The translations under genes were made by a program, and so were the position numbers. The notes beneath the pieces were generated by a model that ran no database searches, was not told where the DNA came from, and was given only the letters and a program-made list of their open reading frames with translations. This document shows, one piece after another, positions 1-7,520 of a stretch of DNA of 64,000 bases. Source of the DNA: an uncultured Flavobacteriaceae bacterium (lineage in GTDB: Bacteria > Bacteroidota > Bacteroidia > Flavobacteriales > Flavobacteriaceae); the NCBI GenBank assembly GCA_947487895.1, contig CANKYF010000015.1:1-64000 (forward strand), written 5' to 3'. Within the stretch, counting starts at the first letter, position 1. Each line of letters starts with the position of its first letter.

Positions 1-423
1 GGCGATGGTGTTATAGATAGAGATGAGATAGATCCAAATAATGATGGAAACACTGGCGATCAAGCTAGTGATCCAACTGATGCCTGTGATTATGTTATCG
101 CATCAGTAAGTGTGCCAATCACAGCAGTACAAGATTGTGATGGTGATGGTGTTATAGATAGAGATGAGATAGATCCGAATAATGATGGAAACACTGGCGA
201 TCAAGCTAGTGATCCAACTGATGCCTGTGATTATGTTATCGCATCAGTAAGTGTGCCAATCACAGCAGTACAAGATTGTGATGGCGATGGTGTTATAGAT
301 AGAGATGAGATAGATCCAAATAATGATGGAAACACTGGCGATCAAGCTAGTGATCCAACCGATGCCTGTGATTATGTTATCGCATCAGTAAGCGTTCTAA
401 TCACAGCAGTACAAGATTGTGAT
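1..423 (+). repeat. Three near-identical 141-bp tandem repeats
   Basis: Units begin at 1, 142 and 283 (each starting GGYGATGGTG) and differ at only a few bases. They encode the 47-residue acidic calcium-binding repeat. Such identity at DNA level indicates recent duplication or gene conversion. The array probably continues upstream of the window. Confidence 0.95.
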
Positions 424-2202
424 GGAGATGGAATAACAGATCAAGAAGAAGTAGACCCAAACAATGATGGTGATCCTTCAGATCAAACAAGTGATCCAAC
501 CGATCCATGTGATCCAGGAACAGTTACAGGAGACTTAAGTAACCCAATATGGACAGATGCAGATTGTGATGGAGATGGAGTTAGTAATGGAGTTGAAGTA
601 GATCCAGATGGAAATGGTACAGATGATGGTAATGGTACTGATCCAACCGATCCATGTGATTATGTAATTGCAGATATATCATTACCAATTACAGCAACAA
701 CAGATTGTGATGGTGATGGAGTATTAGATTCAACGGAGGTTGCAAACTCAACAGATCCAGATGATCCGTGTAATTATAACATCGCAGATATAACAGAAGT
801 AATTACTTCAGGTGTAGATTGTGATGGAGACGGTGTATTAGATCAGGTAGAAGTAGATCCAGATAATAATGGAGATCCAAATGATCAAACTACTGATCCT
901 ACGGATGCATGTGATTATAACATCGCAGATATAACAGAAGTAATTACTTCAGGTGTAGATTGTGATGGTGATGGTGTGTTAGATCAAGTAGAGGTAGATC
1001 CAGATAATGATGGAGACCCAAGTGATCAAACTACCGATCCAGCAGATGCCTGTGATTATAATATCGCAGATATTAGTATAGCTATTACTTCAGGAGCAGA
1101 TTGTGATGGAGATGGAATAACAGATCAAGAAGAAGTAGACCCAAACAATGATGGTGATCCTTCAGATCAAACAAGTGATCCAACCGATCCATGTGATCCA
1201 GGAACAGTTACAGGAGACTTAAGTAACCCAATATGGACAGATGCAGATTGTGATGGAGATGGAGTTAGTAATGGAGTTGAAGTAGATCCAGATGGAAATG
1301 GTACAGATGATGGCAATGGTACTGATCCAACCGATCCATGTGATTATGTAATCGCAGATATATCATTACCAATTACAGCAACAACAGATTGTGATGGTGA
1401 TGGTGTAATAGATGGGATAGAAATTGCAGATGGCACAGACCCAAGAGATCCATGTGTATTTATACCAAGTAGTCGAACAGTAGCAGTAACCGTTGATGGA
1501 CCATGTGTATCTTCATTAGAAGTTACTAAGACTGCCGAAGAGAATGGTAAGAATGTAGGCGATATTATAGATTATACGATTACAGTAGAAAATACTGGAG
1601 CATCAACTATAGTAGGAATTACATTAAATGATGTATTGACTGATGCTATTGGCAATGTATTACCATTAGTAGAAGGCGCGCCAGTATTTGATGATGCAGA
1701 TCTAGGCAGTCCAGAAGGTGTGTTATTACCAGGCGAGATTGCTACCTATACAGCGAGTTATGAAATTACACAACAAGCCATTAATGCAGGTACTATAAGT
1801 AATACAGTAACAGCAACAGGACAAGCACCAAATGGAGATCTTGTTTCAGATACTAGTGATAATGGCGATGATTTAGATGGTAATACAGAAGATGATGCAA
1901 CAGTGACAGAGCTGGGTTGTACTACGGTATTTAATGAGTTCTCACCAAATGGAGATGGTGTAAATGAATATTTCATTATCAACTGTATAGAGAATTATCC
2001 AAACAATGAGCTTAAAGTTTATAACCGTTGGGGTAACCTAGTATTTGAAAAACGAAGTTATAGCAACGATTGGGATGGTACTTCTAATGGACGCTCTACA
2101 TTAAAAGTTTCTGAGAAATTACCAGTAGGAACGTACTATTATGTATTAGACTTTGGTAATGGACAGGAGCCTAAAGCAGGATGGTTATATATTAATAGAT
2201 AA
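1..2202 (+). CDS. Repetitive Ca-binding T9SS type B cargo protein (5' end missing)
   Basis: The frame is open from base 1, so the gene starts upstream and only its last 733 codons are here. Roughly the first 490 visible residues are repeats of about 47 residues carrying acidic D-x-D-G-D-G-x-x-D motifs, as in thrombospondin type 3 or EF-hand-like calcium-binding repeats. A DUF11-like beta-sandwich follows (visible residues about 500-635). The last about 90 residues form the gliding motility-associated C-terminal domain (CHU_C, TIGR04131-like: FNEFSPNGDGVNEYF, YNRWGN, W-DG, PVGTYYY), the type B sorting signal of the type IX secretion system. The protein is therefore expected to be secreted and surface-attached or released. 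The first three repeats are almost identical 141-bp DNA units. The PorP/SprF and OmpA-like genes downstream are the usual partners of such cargo. An adhesin or surface filament role is inferred. Confidence 0.92.
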   Translation, partial: GDGVIDRDEIDPNNDGNTGDQASDPTDACDYVIASVSVPITAVQDCDGDGVIDRDEIDPNNDGNTGDQASDPTDACDYVIASVSVPITAVQDCDGDGVIDRDEIDPNNDGNTGDQASDPTDACDYVIASVSVLITAVQDCDGDGITDQEEVDPNNDGDPSDQTSDPTDPCDPGTVTGDLSNPIWTDADCDGDGVSNGVEVDPDGNGTDDGNGTDPTDPCDYVIADISLPITATTDCDGDGVLDSTEVANSTDPDDPCNYNIADITEVITSGVDCDGDGVLDQVEVDPDNNGDPNDQTTDPTDACDYNIADITEVITSGVDCDGDGVLDQVEVDPDNDGDPSDQTTDPADACDYNIADISIAITSGADCDGDGITDQEEVDPNNDGDPSDQTSDPTDPCDPGTVTGDLSNPIWTDADCDGDGVSNGVEVDPDGNGTDDGNGTDPTDPCDYVIADISLPITATTDCDGDGVIDGIEIADGTDPRDPCVFIPSSRTVAVTVDGPCVSSLEVTKTAEENGKNVGDIIDYTITVENTGASTIVGITLNDVLTDAIGNVLPLVEGAPVFDDADLGSPEGVLLPGEIATYTASYEITQQAINAGTISNTVTATGQAPNGDLVSDTSDNGDDLDGNTEDDATVTELGCTTVFNEFSPNGDGVNEYFIINCIENYPNNELKVYNRWGNLVFEKRSYSNDWDGTSNGRSTLKVSEKLPVGTYYYVLDFGNGQEPKAGWLYINR
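421..1402 (+). repeat. Long direct repeat of about 300 bp, two copies offset by 684 bp
   Basis: Bases about 421-718 and 1105-1402 are nearly identical direct copies inside the T9SS cargo gene. Both encode the block with D-P-C-D-P-G-T-V-T-G and the following D-G-D-G repeat. Between them lie two further 141-bp-period units (near 773 and 914). This is a higher-order repeat on top of the 47-residue unit. Confidence 0.9.
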
Positions 2203-2234
2203 TAAAGTAAATAGCTAATAAAATAATAACAGAA

Positions 2235-3170
2235 ATGATACATAAATCATTACAAATAAAAGGTTTAATTTTAGTAGTGTTTACTGCACTATTAAGTTGG
2301 AACGTAGATGCACAACAAGATGCCCAATACACGCATTATATGTATAATACCATGAGTGTTAACTCTGCTTACACAGGTCAGAGAGATGTGTTAAGTGCTG
2401 TAGCTCTTTATAGAACACAGTGGGTTGGGTTAGATGGTGCACCTAAAACACTTAATTTTGGTATTCATTCTCCATTAAGAAACGAAAGAGTGGGGTTGGG
2501 GCTAAATGTAGTAAGTGATCAATTAGGGCCTTCCTCAGAAACAAGTATAGATTTAAATGTCTCTTATAGCATCCCCATTGATGCTGTAGGAGATATAGAA
2601 TTGTCTTTTGGTGTAAAAGGAGGAATGCATATACTAGATTTAGATTGGACCAAAGGAAATTTTAGAGAACTGAATGATAACTTATTTAATGAAAACGTCA
2701 ATCTAATATCACCAACTTTAGGCGCTGGGTTGTATTTGCATTCTCATAAATGGTATGCCGGTTTTTCGGTTCCCAATGTATTAGAATCTGAGCATTATGA
2801 TGATTTTCAAACATCTGTGGCTACAGAACGTTTGCACTATTTTTTAATGGGAGGTTATGTGTTTGATGTAAATTACAACACAAAATTAAAACCTGCCTTT
2901 TTGGTAAAAGGTGTTGAAGGCGCTCCAATTATAGCAGATGTGTCACTTAATGCCTTGTTTAATGATAAATTTACATTAGGCGTATCTTACAGATGGGATG
3001 ATTCGGTAAGTGGTTTAGCAGGGTTTCAAATATCAGAAAACATATTTATAGGTTATTCTTATGATGCTACTACAACAGGATTAAGTAATTATAATAGTGG
3101 TACTCATGAAATCATGTTACGCTTTGAACCAAGTCAATTAGGTAGAATATTATCACCAAGATTCTTTTAA
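2235..3170 (+). CDS. PorP/SprF family type IX secretion membrane protein
   Basis: The 311-residue protein has a signal peptide (hydrophobic run about residues 9-24, cleavage near A-Q-Q-D) followed by the PorP/SprF fold. The N-terminal Q-Y-T-H-Y-M-Y-N-T, the segment A-L-Y-R-T-Q-W-V-G-L-D-G-A-P-K-T, and amphipathic strands to the C terminus are characteristic. PorP/SprF proteins sit in the outer membrane and help export, or retain at the surface, cognate T9SS cargo with type B C-terminal domains. The gene starts 33 nt after such a cargo gene and ends 10 nt before an OmpA-like partner, so the three probably form one operon. Being paralogous in most genomes, it is more likely a cargo-specific SprF-like protein than the core PorP. 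Confidence 0.93.
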   Translation: MIHKSLQIKGLILVVFTALLSWNVDAQQDAQYTHYMYNTMSVNSAYTGQRDVLSAVALYRTQWVGLDGAPKTLNFGIHSPLRNERVGLGLNVVSDQLGPSSETSIDLNVSYSIPIDAVGDIELSFGVKGGMHILDLDWTKGNFRELNDNLFNENVNLISPTLGAGLYLHSHKWYAGFSVPNVLESEHYDDFQTSVATERLHYFLMGGYVFDVNYNTKLKPAFLVKGVEGAPIIADVSLNALFNDKFTLGVSYRWDDSVSGLAGFQISENIFIGYSYDATTTGLSNYNSGTHEIMLRFEPSQLGRILSPRFF

Positions 3171-3180
3171 AACTGGAATT

Positions 3181-5127
3181 ATGAAAATAAACAAACATAT
3201 AATTACCCTATTCACATTATTTATCATACTAGGAAGTAATGCACAAAATACAGGTAAGTTAAAGCAAGCAACAAAAGATTACGATAAATATTCTTATGTA
3301 AAGACCACCGATGTTTTACTCAAATTAGCAGAAAAGGGCTATGAGTCTCAAGAGCTATTACAAAAGCTAGGTAACACCTATTACTTTAATAGCCAAATGG
3401 AAGCTGCAGAAAAGTGGTATTCAAAACTATTAACAAATTACCAAGATGTAGATGCAGAATATTTATTCAGGTATGCTCAAACCTTAAAATCTCTTGAGAA
3501 ATACAACGAGGCAGATCAATGGATGCAACGTTTTACAGAGGCAAGAGGCGGAGAGAAAAGAAGTCAGCTATTTAATAACCAAAAAGACTATTTAAGTTAT
3601 ATAGAAAGCTTAAGTGAAGATTTTGAAATTAAAAACCTGGACATCAATTCAGAGGTATCAGATTTTGGAAGTAATATTTATAACAATCAGTTAGTTTTTG
3701 CTTCAACAAGAAAGAATGGTAGAAATTATTTTTGGAACAACCAACCTTACTTAAATCTATTTACAGCAGATAAACAAGAAGAAGGTTCTTATACTAATGC
3801 TCAATTTTTAAGTAAAGGAGTAAATACCAGATATCATGAATCTACAGTAGCTTTTATGCCATCTGGAGATGTGATGTACTTTACGCGAAATAACTTTTTT
3901 AAGAGTCGTTTAAAAAGAGATGAAAAAGGGATTAACAGACTTAAAATATACAGCGCCAAATTACAAGAAAATGGTAATTGGGGAGAGGTTACTTCCGTTC
4001 ATTTTAACAGTGAAGCTTATAGTGTAGCACATCCAGCCATCAATACTTCAGGAACAAAGATGTACTTTGCATCAGATATGCCAGGAACCCTGGGAGAATC
4101 AGATTTATATGTAGTAGATATCAATGAAGACGGTAGTTTAGGTACTCCTGTAAACCTAGGAGGAGTTATCAACACAGAAGGACAGGAAACTTTCCCATTC
4201 ATCAATGAAAATGGAGATTTATATTTTTCATCTAACGGAAGAAATGGTTTAGGCGGATTGGATGTTTATTATATCCATGATTTAGAAAAGACATTGAATA
4301 GTGGAGGGGCTTTCACAATAGACAATATGGGTAAACCTATAAACAGTTCAATGGATGATTTTGGATATTATGAAAACCTGGAAACCAAAGCAGGCTTTTT
4401 TACCTCCAATAGAGCAGGCGGAAAAGGAGATGATGATATCTATGGATTTGAAGTACCAGATTGTTTACAAGGATTAGAAGGAAAGGTATTTGATAAAAAG
4501 ACCAAAGACATTCTAGCCAATGCGAGTTTAATATTATCAGACAAATCAGGAAAACAATTAGCGACAACCACTTCAGATGCAGAAGGCGCTTATAAGTTTA
4601 AAGGTGTGTTAATTTGTAATTCAGAATATTTAATAAGAGCTTCAAAAGAGACGTATCTTACTAGTGAGGAGCGTTTTTCATCTACATTTAATAGAAAAAG
4701 AGGGATTACTCAAGATATGTACTTAGAAATGGATGAAGTGGCAATAGCTAAAGGCACTAACTTAAGAGAAGCCCTAAATTTAAATCCTATCTATTTTGAT
4801 TTTGATAAAGCTTACATAAGACCAGATGCAGAGATAGAATTGCAGAAGGTAATAGAAGTAATGAAACAATATCCAAACTTAAAGATAGATGTAAGATCAC
4901 ATACAGATAGTAGAGCTTCTAAGTCTTATAACGAATCTTTATCAAGTAAAAGAAATAAGGCTACTATAAACTACCTTATAGAAACGGGAGGCATTACTGC
5001 TGATAGATTAACAGGAAAAGGCTATGGAGAGAGTGAATTAGTTAACAAATGTTCAGATGGTGTGCCATGTACAAAAGCAGCACATCAATTAAACAGGAGA
5101 AGTGACTTTATTGTGGTGGAGGACTAG
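3181..5127 (+). CDS. OmpA family protein with PD40 propeller repeats (PorE-like)
   Basis: The 648-residue secreted protein has a signal peptide to about residue 21, TPR-like helices (about 25-140), WD40-like PD40 beta-propeller repeats (about 160-420; D-L-Y-V-V-D, D-L-Y-F-S-S-N-G-R-N-G), a carboxypeptidase-regulatory-like sandwich (about 430-500), and a C-terminal OmpA peptidoglycan-binding domain (about 530-648; Y-F-D-F-D-K, R-S-H-T-D-S-R, L-N-R-R-S-D). PorE of the type IX system has this architecture and links the outer-membrane machinery to peptidoglycan. Genes of this type commonly follow porP/sprF homologues. It lies 10 nt after the SprF gene and ends at a strong terminator, closing the operon. 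Confidence 0.92.
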   Translation: MKINKHIITLFTLFIILGSNAQNTGKLKQATKDYDKYSYVKTTDVLLKLAEKGYESQELLQKLGNTYYFNSQMEAAEKWYSKLLTNYQDVDAEYLFRYAQTLKSLEKYNEADQWMQRFTEARGGEKRSQLFNNQKDYLSYIESLSEDFEIKNLDINSEVSDFGSNIYNNQLVFASTRKNGRNYFWNNQPYLNLFTADKQEEGSYTNAQFLSKGVNTRYHESTVAFMPSGDVMYFTRNNFFKSRLKRDEKGINRLKIYSAKLQENGNWGEVTSVHFNSEAYSVAHPAINTSGTKMYFASDMPGTLGESDLYVVDINEDGSLGTPVNLGGVINTEGQETFPFINENGDLYFSSNGRNGLGGLDVYYIHDLEKTLNSGGAFTIDNMGKPINSSMDDFGYYENLETKAGFFTSNRAGGKGDDDIYGFEVPDCLQGLEGKVFDKKTKDILANASLILSDKSGKQLATTTSDAEGAYKFKGVLICNSEYLIRASKETYLTSEERFSSTFNRKRGITQDMYLEMDEVAIAKGTNLREALNLNPIYFDFDKAYIRPDAEIELQKVIEVMKQYPNLKIDVRSHTDSRASKSYNESLSSKRNKATINYLIETGGITADRLTGKGYGESELVNKCSDGVPCTKAAHQLNRRSDFIVVED

Positions 5128-5152
5128 TTTATAGGATCCAATTTAAATAGTA

Positions 5153-5184
5153 AAAGGAGTATTCATTTTGAATACTCCTTTTTT
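5153..5184 (+). terminator. Intrinsic terminator of the T9SS cargo operon
   Basis: An 11-bp perfect stem (5153-5163 with 5171-5181, AAAGGAGTATT / AATACTCCTTT) is followed by a T-run. It lies 25 nt after the OmpA-like gene. Confidence 0.9.
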
Positions 5185-5223
5185 ATATTATGATACCAAC
5201 CTACATTTTCATAATTTTACACC

Positions 5224-5763
5224 ATGAAGGAAGAGCAGGTAATTCTAGTAAATGAAAACGATGAGCAAATTGGTTTAATGCCTAAAATGGAAGCTCATGA
5301 GAAGGCTGTTTTGCATAGAGCGTTCTCTGTATTCATTTTTAATGATAAAAACGAATTAATGTTACAACAACGTGCTTTAGATAAGTATCATTCTCCTGGG
5401 CTTTGGACCAATACTTGCTGTAGCCATCAACGAGATGGAGAAACAAATATAGAAGCGGGTAAAAGGCGCTTACAGGAAGAAATGGGGTTTGTAACTGAAT
5501 TAGAAGAATCTATTTCATTTATGTATAAAGCACCTTTTGATAATGGTTTAACAGAGCATGAGTATGATCATGTTTTATTGGGTAACTACAATAACGAACC
5601 AATTATTAATATTGATGAAGTTGCAAGTTGGAAATGGATGCCCTTAAAAGACGTTAAAACAGATATTTCTGAAAATCCAGAAGTATACACAGAATGGTTT
5701 AAAGTGATTTTTGATAAATTCTACGAACATATAAATGTAGCTACCAATGAAAGTAACAGTTAG
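5224..5763 (+). CDS. idi: Isopentenyl-diphosphate delta-isomerase (type I)
   Basis: This Nudix-fold enzyme of 179 residues interconverts isopentenyl and dimethylallyl diphosphate in isoprenoid synthesis. The sequence shows the metal- and catalysis-related motif N-T-C-C-S-H-Q (Cys and His) and the Nudix-like helix G-K-R-R-L-Q-E-E-M-G-F. E-H-E-Y-D-H-V supplies the second catalytic Glu. W-K-W-M-P near the C terminus is also typical. The length matches E. coli Idi (182). It overlaps the next gene by 17 bp, implying co-translation with the PTPS-family enzyme. Confidence 0.95.
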   Translation: MKEEQVILVNENDEQIGLMPKMEAHEKAVLHRAFSVFIFNDKNELMLQQRALDKYHSPGLWTNTCCSHQRDGETNIEAGKRRLQEEMGFVTELEESISFMYKAPFDNGLTEHEYDHVLLGNYNNEPIINIDEVASWKWMPLKDVKTDISENPEVYTEWFKVIFDKFYEHINVATNESNS

Positions 5764-6157
5764 TAGAAAAGGACATTTTAATGCAGCTCATAGACTCTAC
5801 AGAAAGGATTGGAGCGATGAAAAGAATGAATTAGTGTTTGATAAATGCAGTAATCCTAATTTTCATGGGCATAATTATGAGCTTATTGTAAGTGTAACAG
5901 GAGAAATAGACCAAGAAACTGGCTATGTTATAGATATTAAAACACTTAAAGATATTATGAAGGAAGAGGTTGAAGATGCTTTTGATCATAAAAATTTAAA
6001 CATAGAAGTACCAGAATTTAAAGAATTGAATCCTACTGCAGAGAATATCTCGGTCATTATTTATAATAAAATAAGACCAAGAATTAAGAGTAGTTTAGAT
6101 CTGGAAATTACCCTATTTGAAACACCAAGAAACTTTGTAACTTATTCTGGTAAGTAG
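5747..6157 (+). CDS. 6-pyruvoyl-tetrahydropterin synthase family protein (PTPS/QueD)
   Basis: This COG0720 family protein of 136 residues is a zinc enzyme acting on dihydroneopterin triphosphate. The zinc ligands are visible as G-H-F-N-A-A-H-R and the H-G-H of N-F-H-G-H-N-Y. D-H-K-N-L-N and P-T-A-E-N-I-S are the other family blocks. The catalytic Cys lies five residues before HGH (C-S-N-P-N-F-H-G-H). This is the C-X5-HGH spacing of animal PTPS, not the C-X3-HGH of QueD, so a pterin-forming activity is at least as likely as the 7-deazaguanine pathway. It overlaps idi by 17 bp, and no queuosine genes are adjacent. Confidence 0.9.
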   Translation: MKVTVSRKGHFNAAHRLYRKDWSDEKNELVFDKCSNPNFHGHNYELIVSVTGEIDQETGYVIDIKTLKDIMKEEVEDAFDHKNLNIEVPEFKELNPTAENISVIIYNKIRPRIKSSLDLEITLFETPRNFVTYSGK

Positions 6158-6209
6158 TTTTTTGTTGAAATATTTACGTTATATTTAATTAAACAAAAAT
6201 CATTTTAAA

Positions 6210-6476
6210 ATGGCAAGTAAGAGAGACCTTAAAAAAGATATTAATAATGTTTTAGGAGACATTATTGAAGAAGTGTATGTATGGGAAATGGAGAATACAG
6301 ATAAAGGCACAAAAGGAAGTGAAGCAATAATTGATGAGGCAATAGCAACTTTTGACGATTTAATAGTAAAAGCAAATGCAAGAAATTTAGAAAATGCAAA
6401 AGCCCATTTTAAAGCCATAAGTACTGAGTTAGAGGAGAAAGGAAAAGCACTTCTTGAGAAAATTAATAAACTGTAA
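6210..6476 (+). CDS. Conserved small helical protein, function unknown
   Basis: This is an 88-residue charged, almost entirely alpha-helical protein with no signal peptide or membrane segment. It starts M-A-S-K-R-D-L-K-K-D-I-N and ends with a Lys/Glu-rich helix. Proteins of this look are conserved in Flavobacteriaceae, but I know no assigned function. The A-rich sequence before the ATG (AAATCATTTTAAA) is typical for Bacteroidota starts. An antisense frame over nearly the same span is a shadow: the plus-strand codon pattern is more protein-like. Confidence 0.8.
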   Translation: MASKRDLKKDINNVLGDIIEEVYVWEMENTDKGTKGSEAIIDEAIATFDDLIVKANARNLENAKAHFKAISTELEEKGKALLEKINKL

Positions 6477-6494
6477 AAAATTTTTAATTGGGTG

Positions 6495-6525
6495 TTTGCA
6501 TATTATAAATTTGCTGTTATATTTG
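6495..6525 (+). promoter_or_regulatory. Promoter of tRNA-Thr
   Basis: TTTG at 6495-6498 and TATATTTG at 6518-6525 match the Bacteroidota -33 (TTG) and -7 (TAnnTTTG) elements, with 19 nt between TTG and the -7 box. The tRNA begins 13 nt after the -7 box. Confidence 0.8.
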
Positions 6526-6538
6526 CACCCGTTAAAAC

Positions 6539-6612
6539 GCCGATATAGCTCAGCTGGCTAGAGCAGCTGATTTGTAATCAGCAGGTCGTGGGTTCGAGTC
6601 CCTCTATCGGCT
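6539..6612 (+). tRNA. tRNA-Thr (anticodon TGT)
   Basis: The 74-nt cloverleaf has a 7-bp acceptor stem GCCGATA / TATCGGC, D-arm with AGCTCAGCTGGCTAGAGC, anticodon stem GCTGA / TCAGC with loop TTTGTAA (anticodon 6573-6575), and T-loop TTCGAGT. The CCA end is not encoded. The T stem has one T-T opposition. Confidence 0.97.
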
Positions 6613-6623
6613 CTTTAAATTTG

Positions 6624-6650
6624 AAAAACGCCTTTTTAGGCGTTTTTTCG
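6624..6650 (+). terminator. Terminator after tRNA-Thr
   Basis: A 9-bp stem AAAAACGCC / GGCGTTTTT (6624-6632 with 6639-6647) is followed by T residues, 12 nt after the tRNA. Confidence 0.88.
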
Positions 6651-6702
6651 TTTTTATAGTATAGAATTGAAATTTGGAATAAATCCATTTCAGTAACTAC
6701 AT

Positions 6703-6747
6703 AATAATAAAGAAGCCTTTCATAATTTGAAAGGCTTCTTTATTATT
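6703..6747 (-). terminator. Terminator of the DUF4369 gene (bidirectional)
   Basis: A perfect 18-bp stem (6703-6720 with 6730-6747) has a 9-nt loop. It is A-rich on one side and T-rich on the other, so it can stop transcription in both directions. It lies just beyond the stop of the minus-strand lipoprotein gene. Confidence 0.9.
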
Positions 6748-6770
6748 AATCAAAATAGGTGTAAATAAAT

Positions 6771-7472
6771 TTACTCAGCATTCTGTTGTTTAATATTCTT
6801 TATATATTCCTCTAAAGCTTTACCATATTTAGATGATTTCACCTTAGGAGTTAAAGAGTTATTTATTGTATCTAATAGATTTATATTTGCATTATAAACT
6901 TCTGTTAAGGCCAAGTAAGGAGCAACTTCACTATCCTTATTGTTTAAAGCAAAGTTTACAGTATATAAATATTTTCGTTTAATAGCATTGTCATGTTGTT
7001 TTTCAATTTGAACTAACTTAGCTGTATCTCCAGATTTATGAGCTTCAAATTTTTCTTTAATAAATTCTAAATTTTCATTATTTAATTTAGACCTTACTAA
7101 AAGAAAGTCTTCTAAAACCTTTTGTTGCTCACTTCCATTAATTTTAGCATCAAAAACAAAGCTCTTAAGTGTCGTATTAATTTCTGTTATTCCCTTATCT
7201 GCAAAAAAGGTGATTCTATCTTCTTCTTTACTGTTTTTATCTAAATATAAATAGAAAACTTCAGGAGTTTCAAGGTTACTGTAAAGTTCTATTGGACTAT
7301 TTCCATTTACAACCATAGAATCTACTGTAACTAAAACTGTATCCTCTGCTTTTTTTAGGTATAGTGTGCCTTTTTTTAGACCTTTAATATTAGCTTTTAC
7401 AACTAAATCGTGTTTTTCCTTTCCACAAGAAATTCCTAGAACTACTAAAATTAATAATGCTATTTTCTTCAT
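6771..7472 (-). CDS. DUF4369 domain-containing lipoprotein
   Basis: The 233-residue protein begins M-K-K-I-A-L-L-I-L-V-V-L-G-I-S-C, a lipoprotein signal with the acylated Cys at 16. The N-terminal part (V-V-K-A-N-I-K-G-L-K-K-G-T-L-Y-L-K, about residues 24-110) is the DUF4369 beta-sandwich. In Bacteroidota this is usually found in front of thioredoxin-like (TlpA/ResA) domains. Here no thioredoxin domain or C-X-X-C follows, only a helical region to residue 233. It is probably an envelope lipoprotein of unknown function transcribed alone or after the DUF819 gene (48 nt upstream). Confidence 0.85.
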   Translation of the reverse strand: MKKIALLILVVLGISCGKEKHDLVVKANIKGLKKGTLYLKKAEDTVLVTVDSMVVNGNSPIELYSNLETPEVFYLYLDKNSKEEDRITFFADKGITEINTTLKSFVFDAKINGSEQQKVLEDFLLVRSKLNNENLEFIKEKFEAHKSGDTAKLVQIEKQHDNAIKRKYLYTVNFALNNKDSEVAPYLALTEVYNANINLLDTINNSLTPKVKSSKYGKALEEYIKNIKQQNAE

Positions 7473-7520
7473 TTAAAATTATGTTTGTGGGCAAATATAT
7501 TTTAAAATATTATTTATTGA

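Noticed and set aside
1-1402. CRISPR or satellite DNA
   Set aside because: The 141-bp units are in frame and encode a regular acidic calcium-binding repeat of a T9SS protein.
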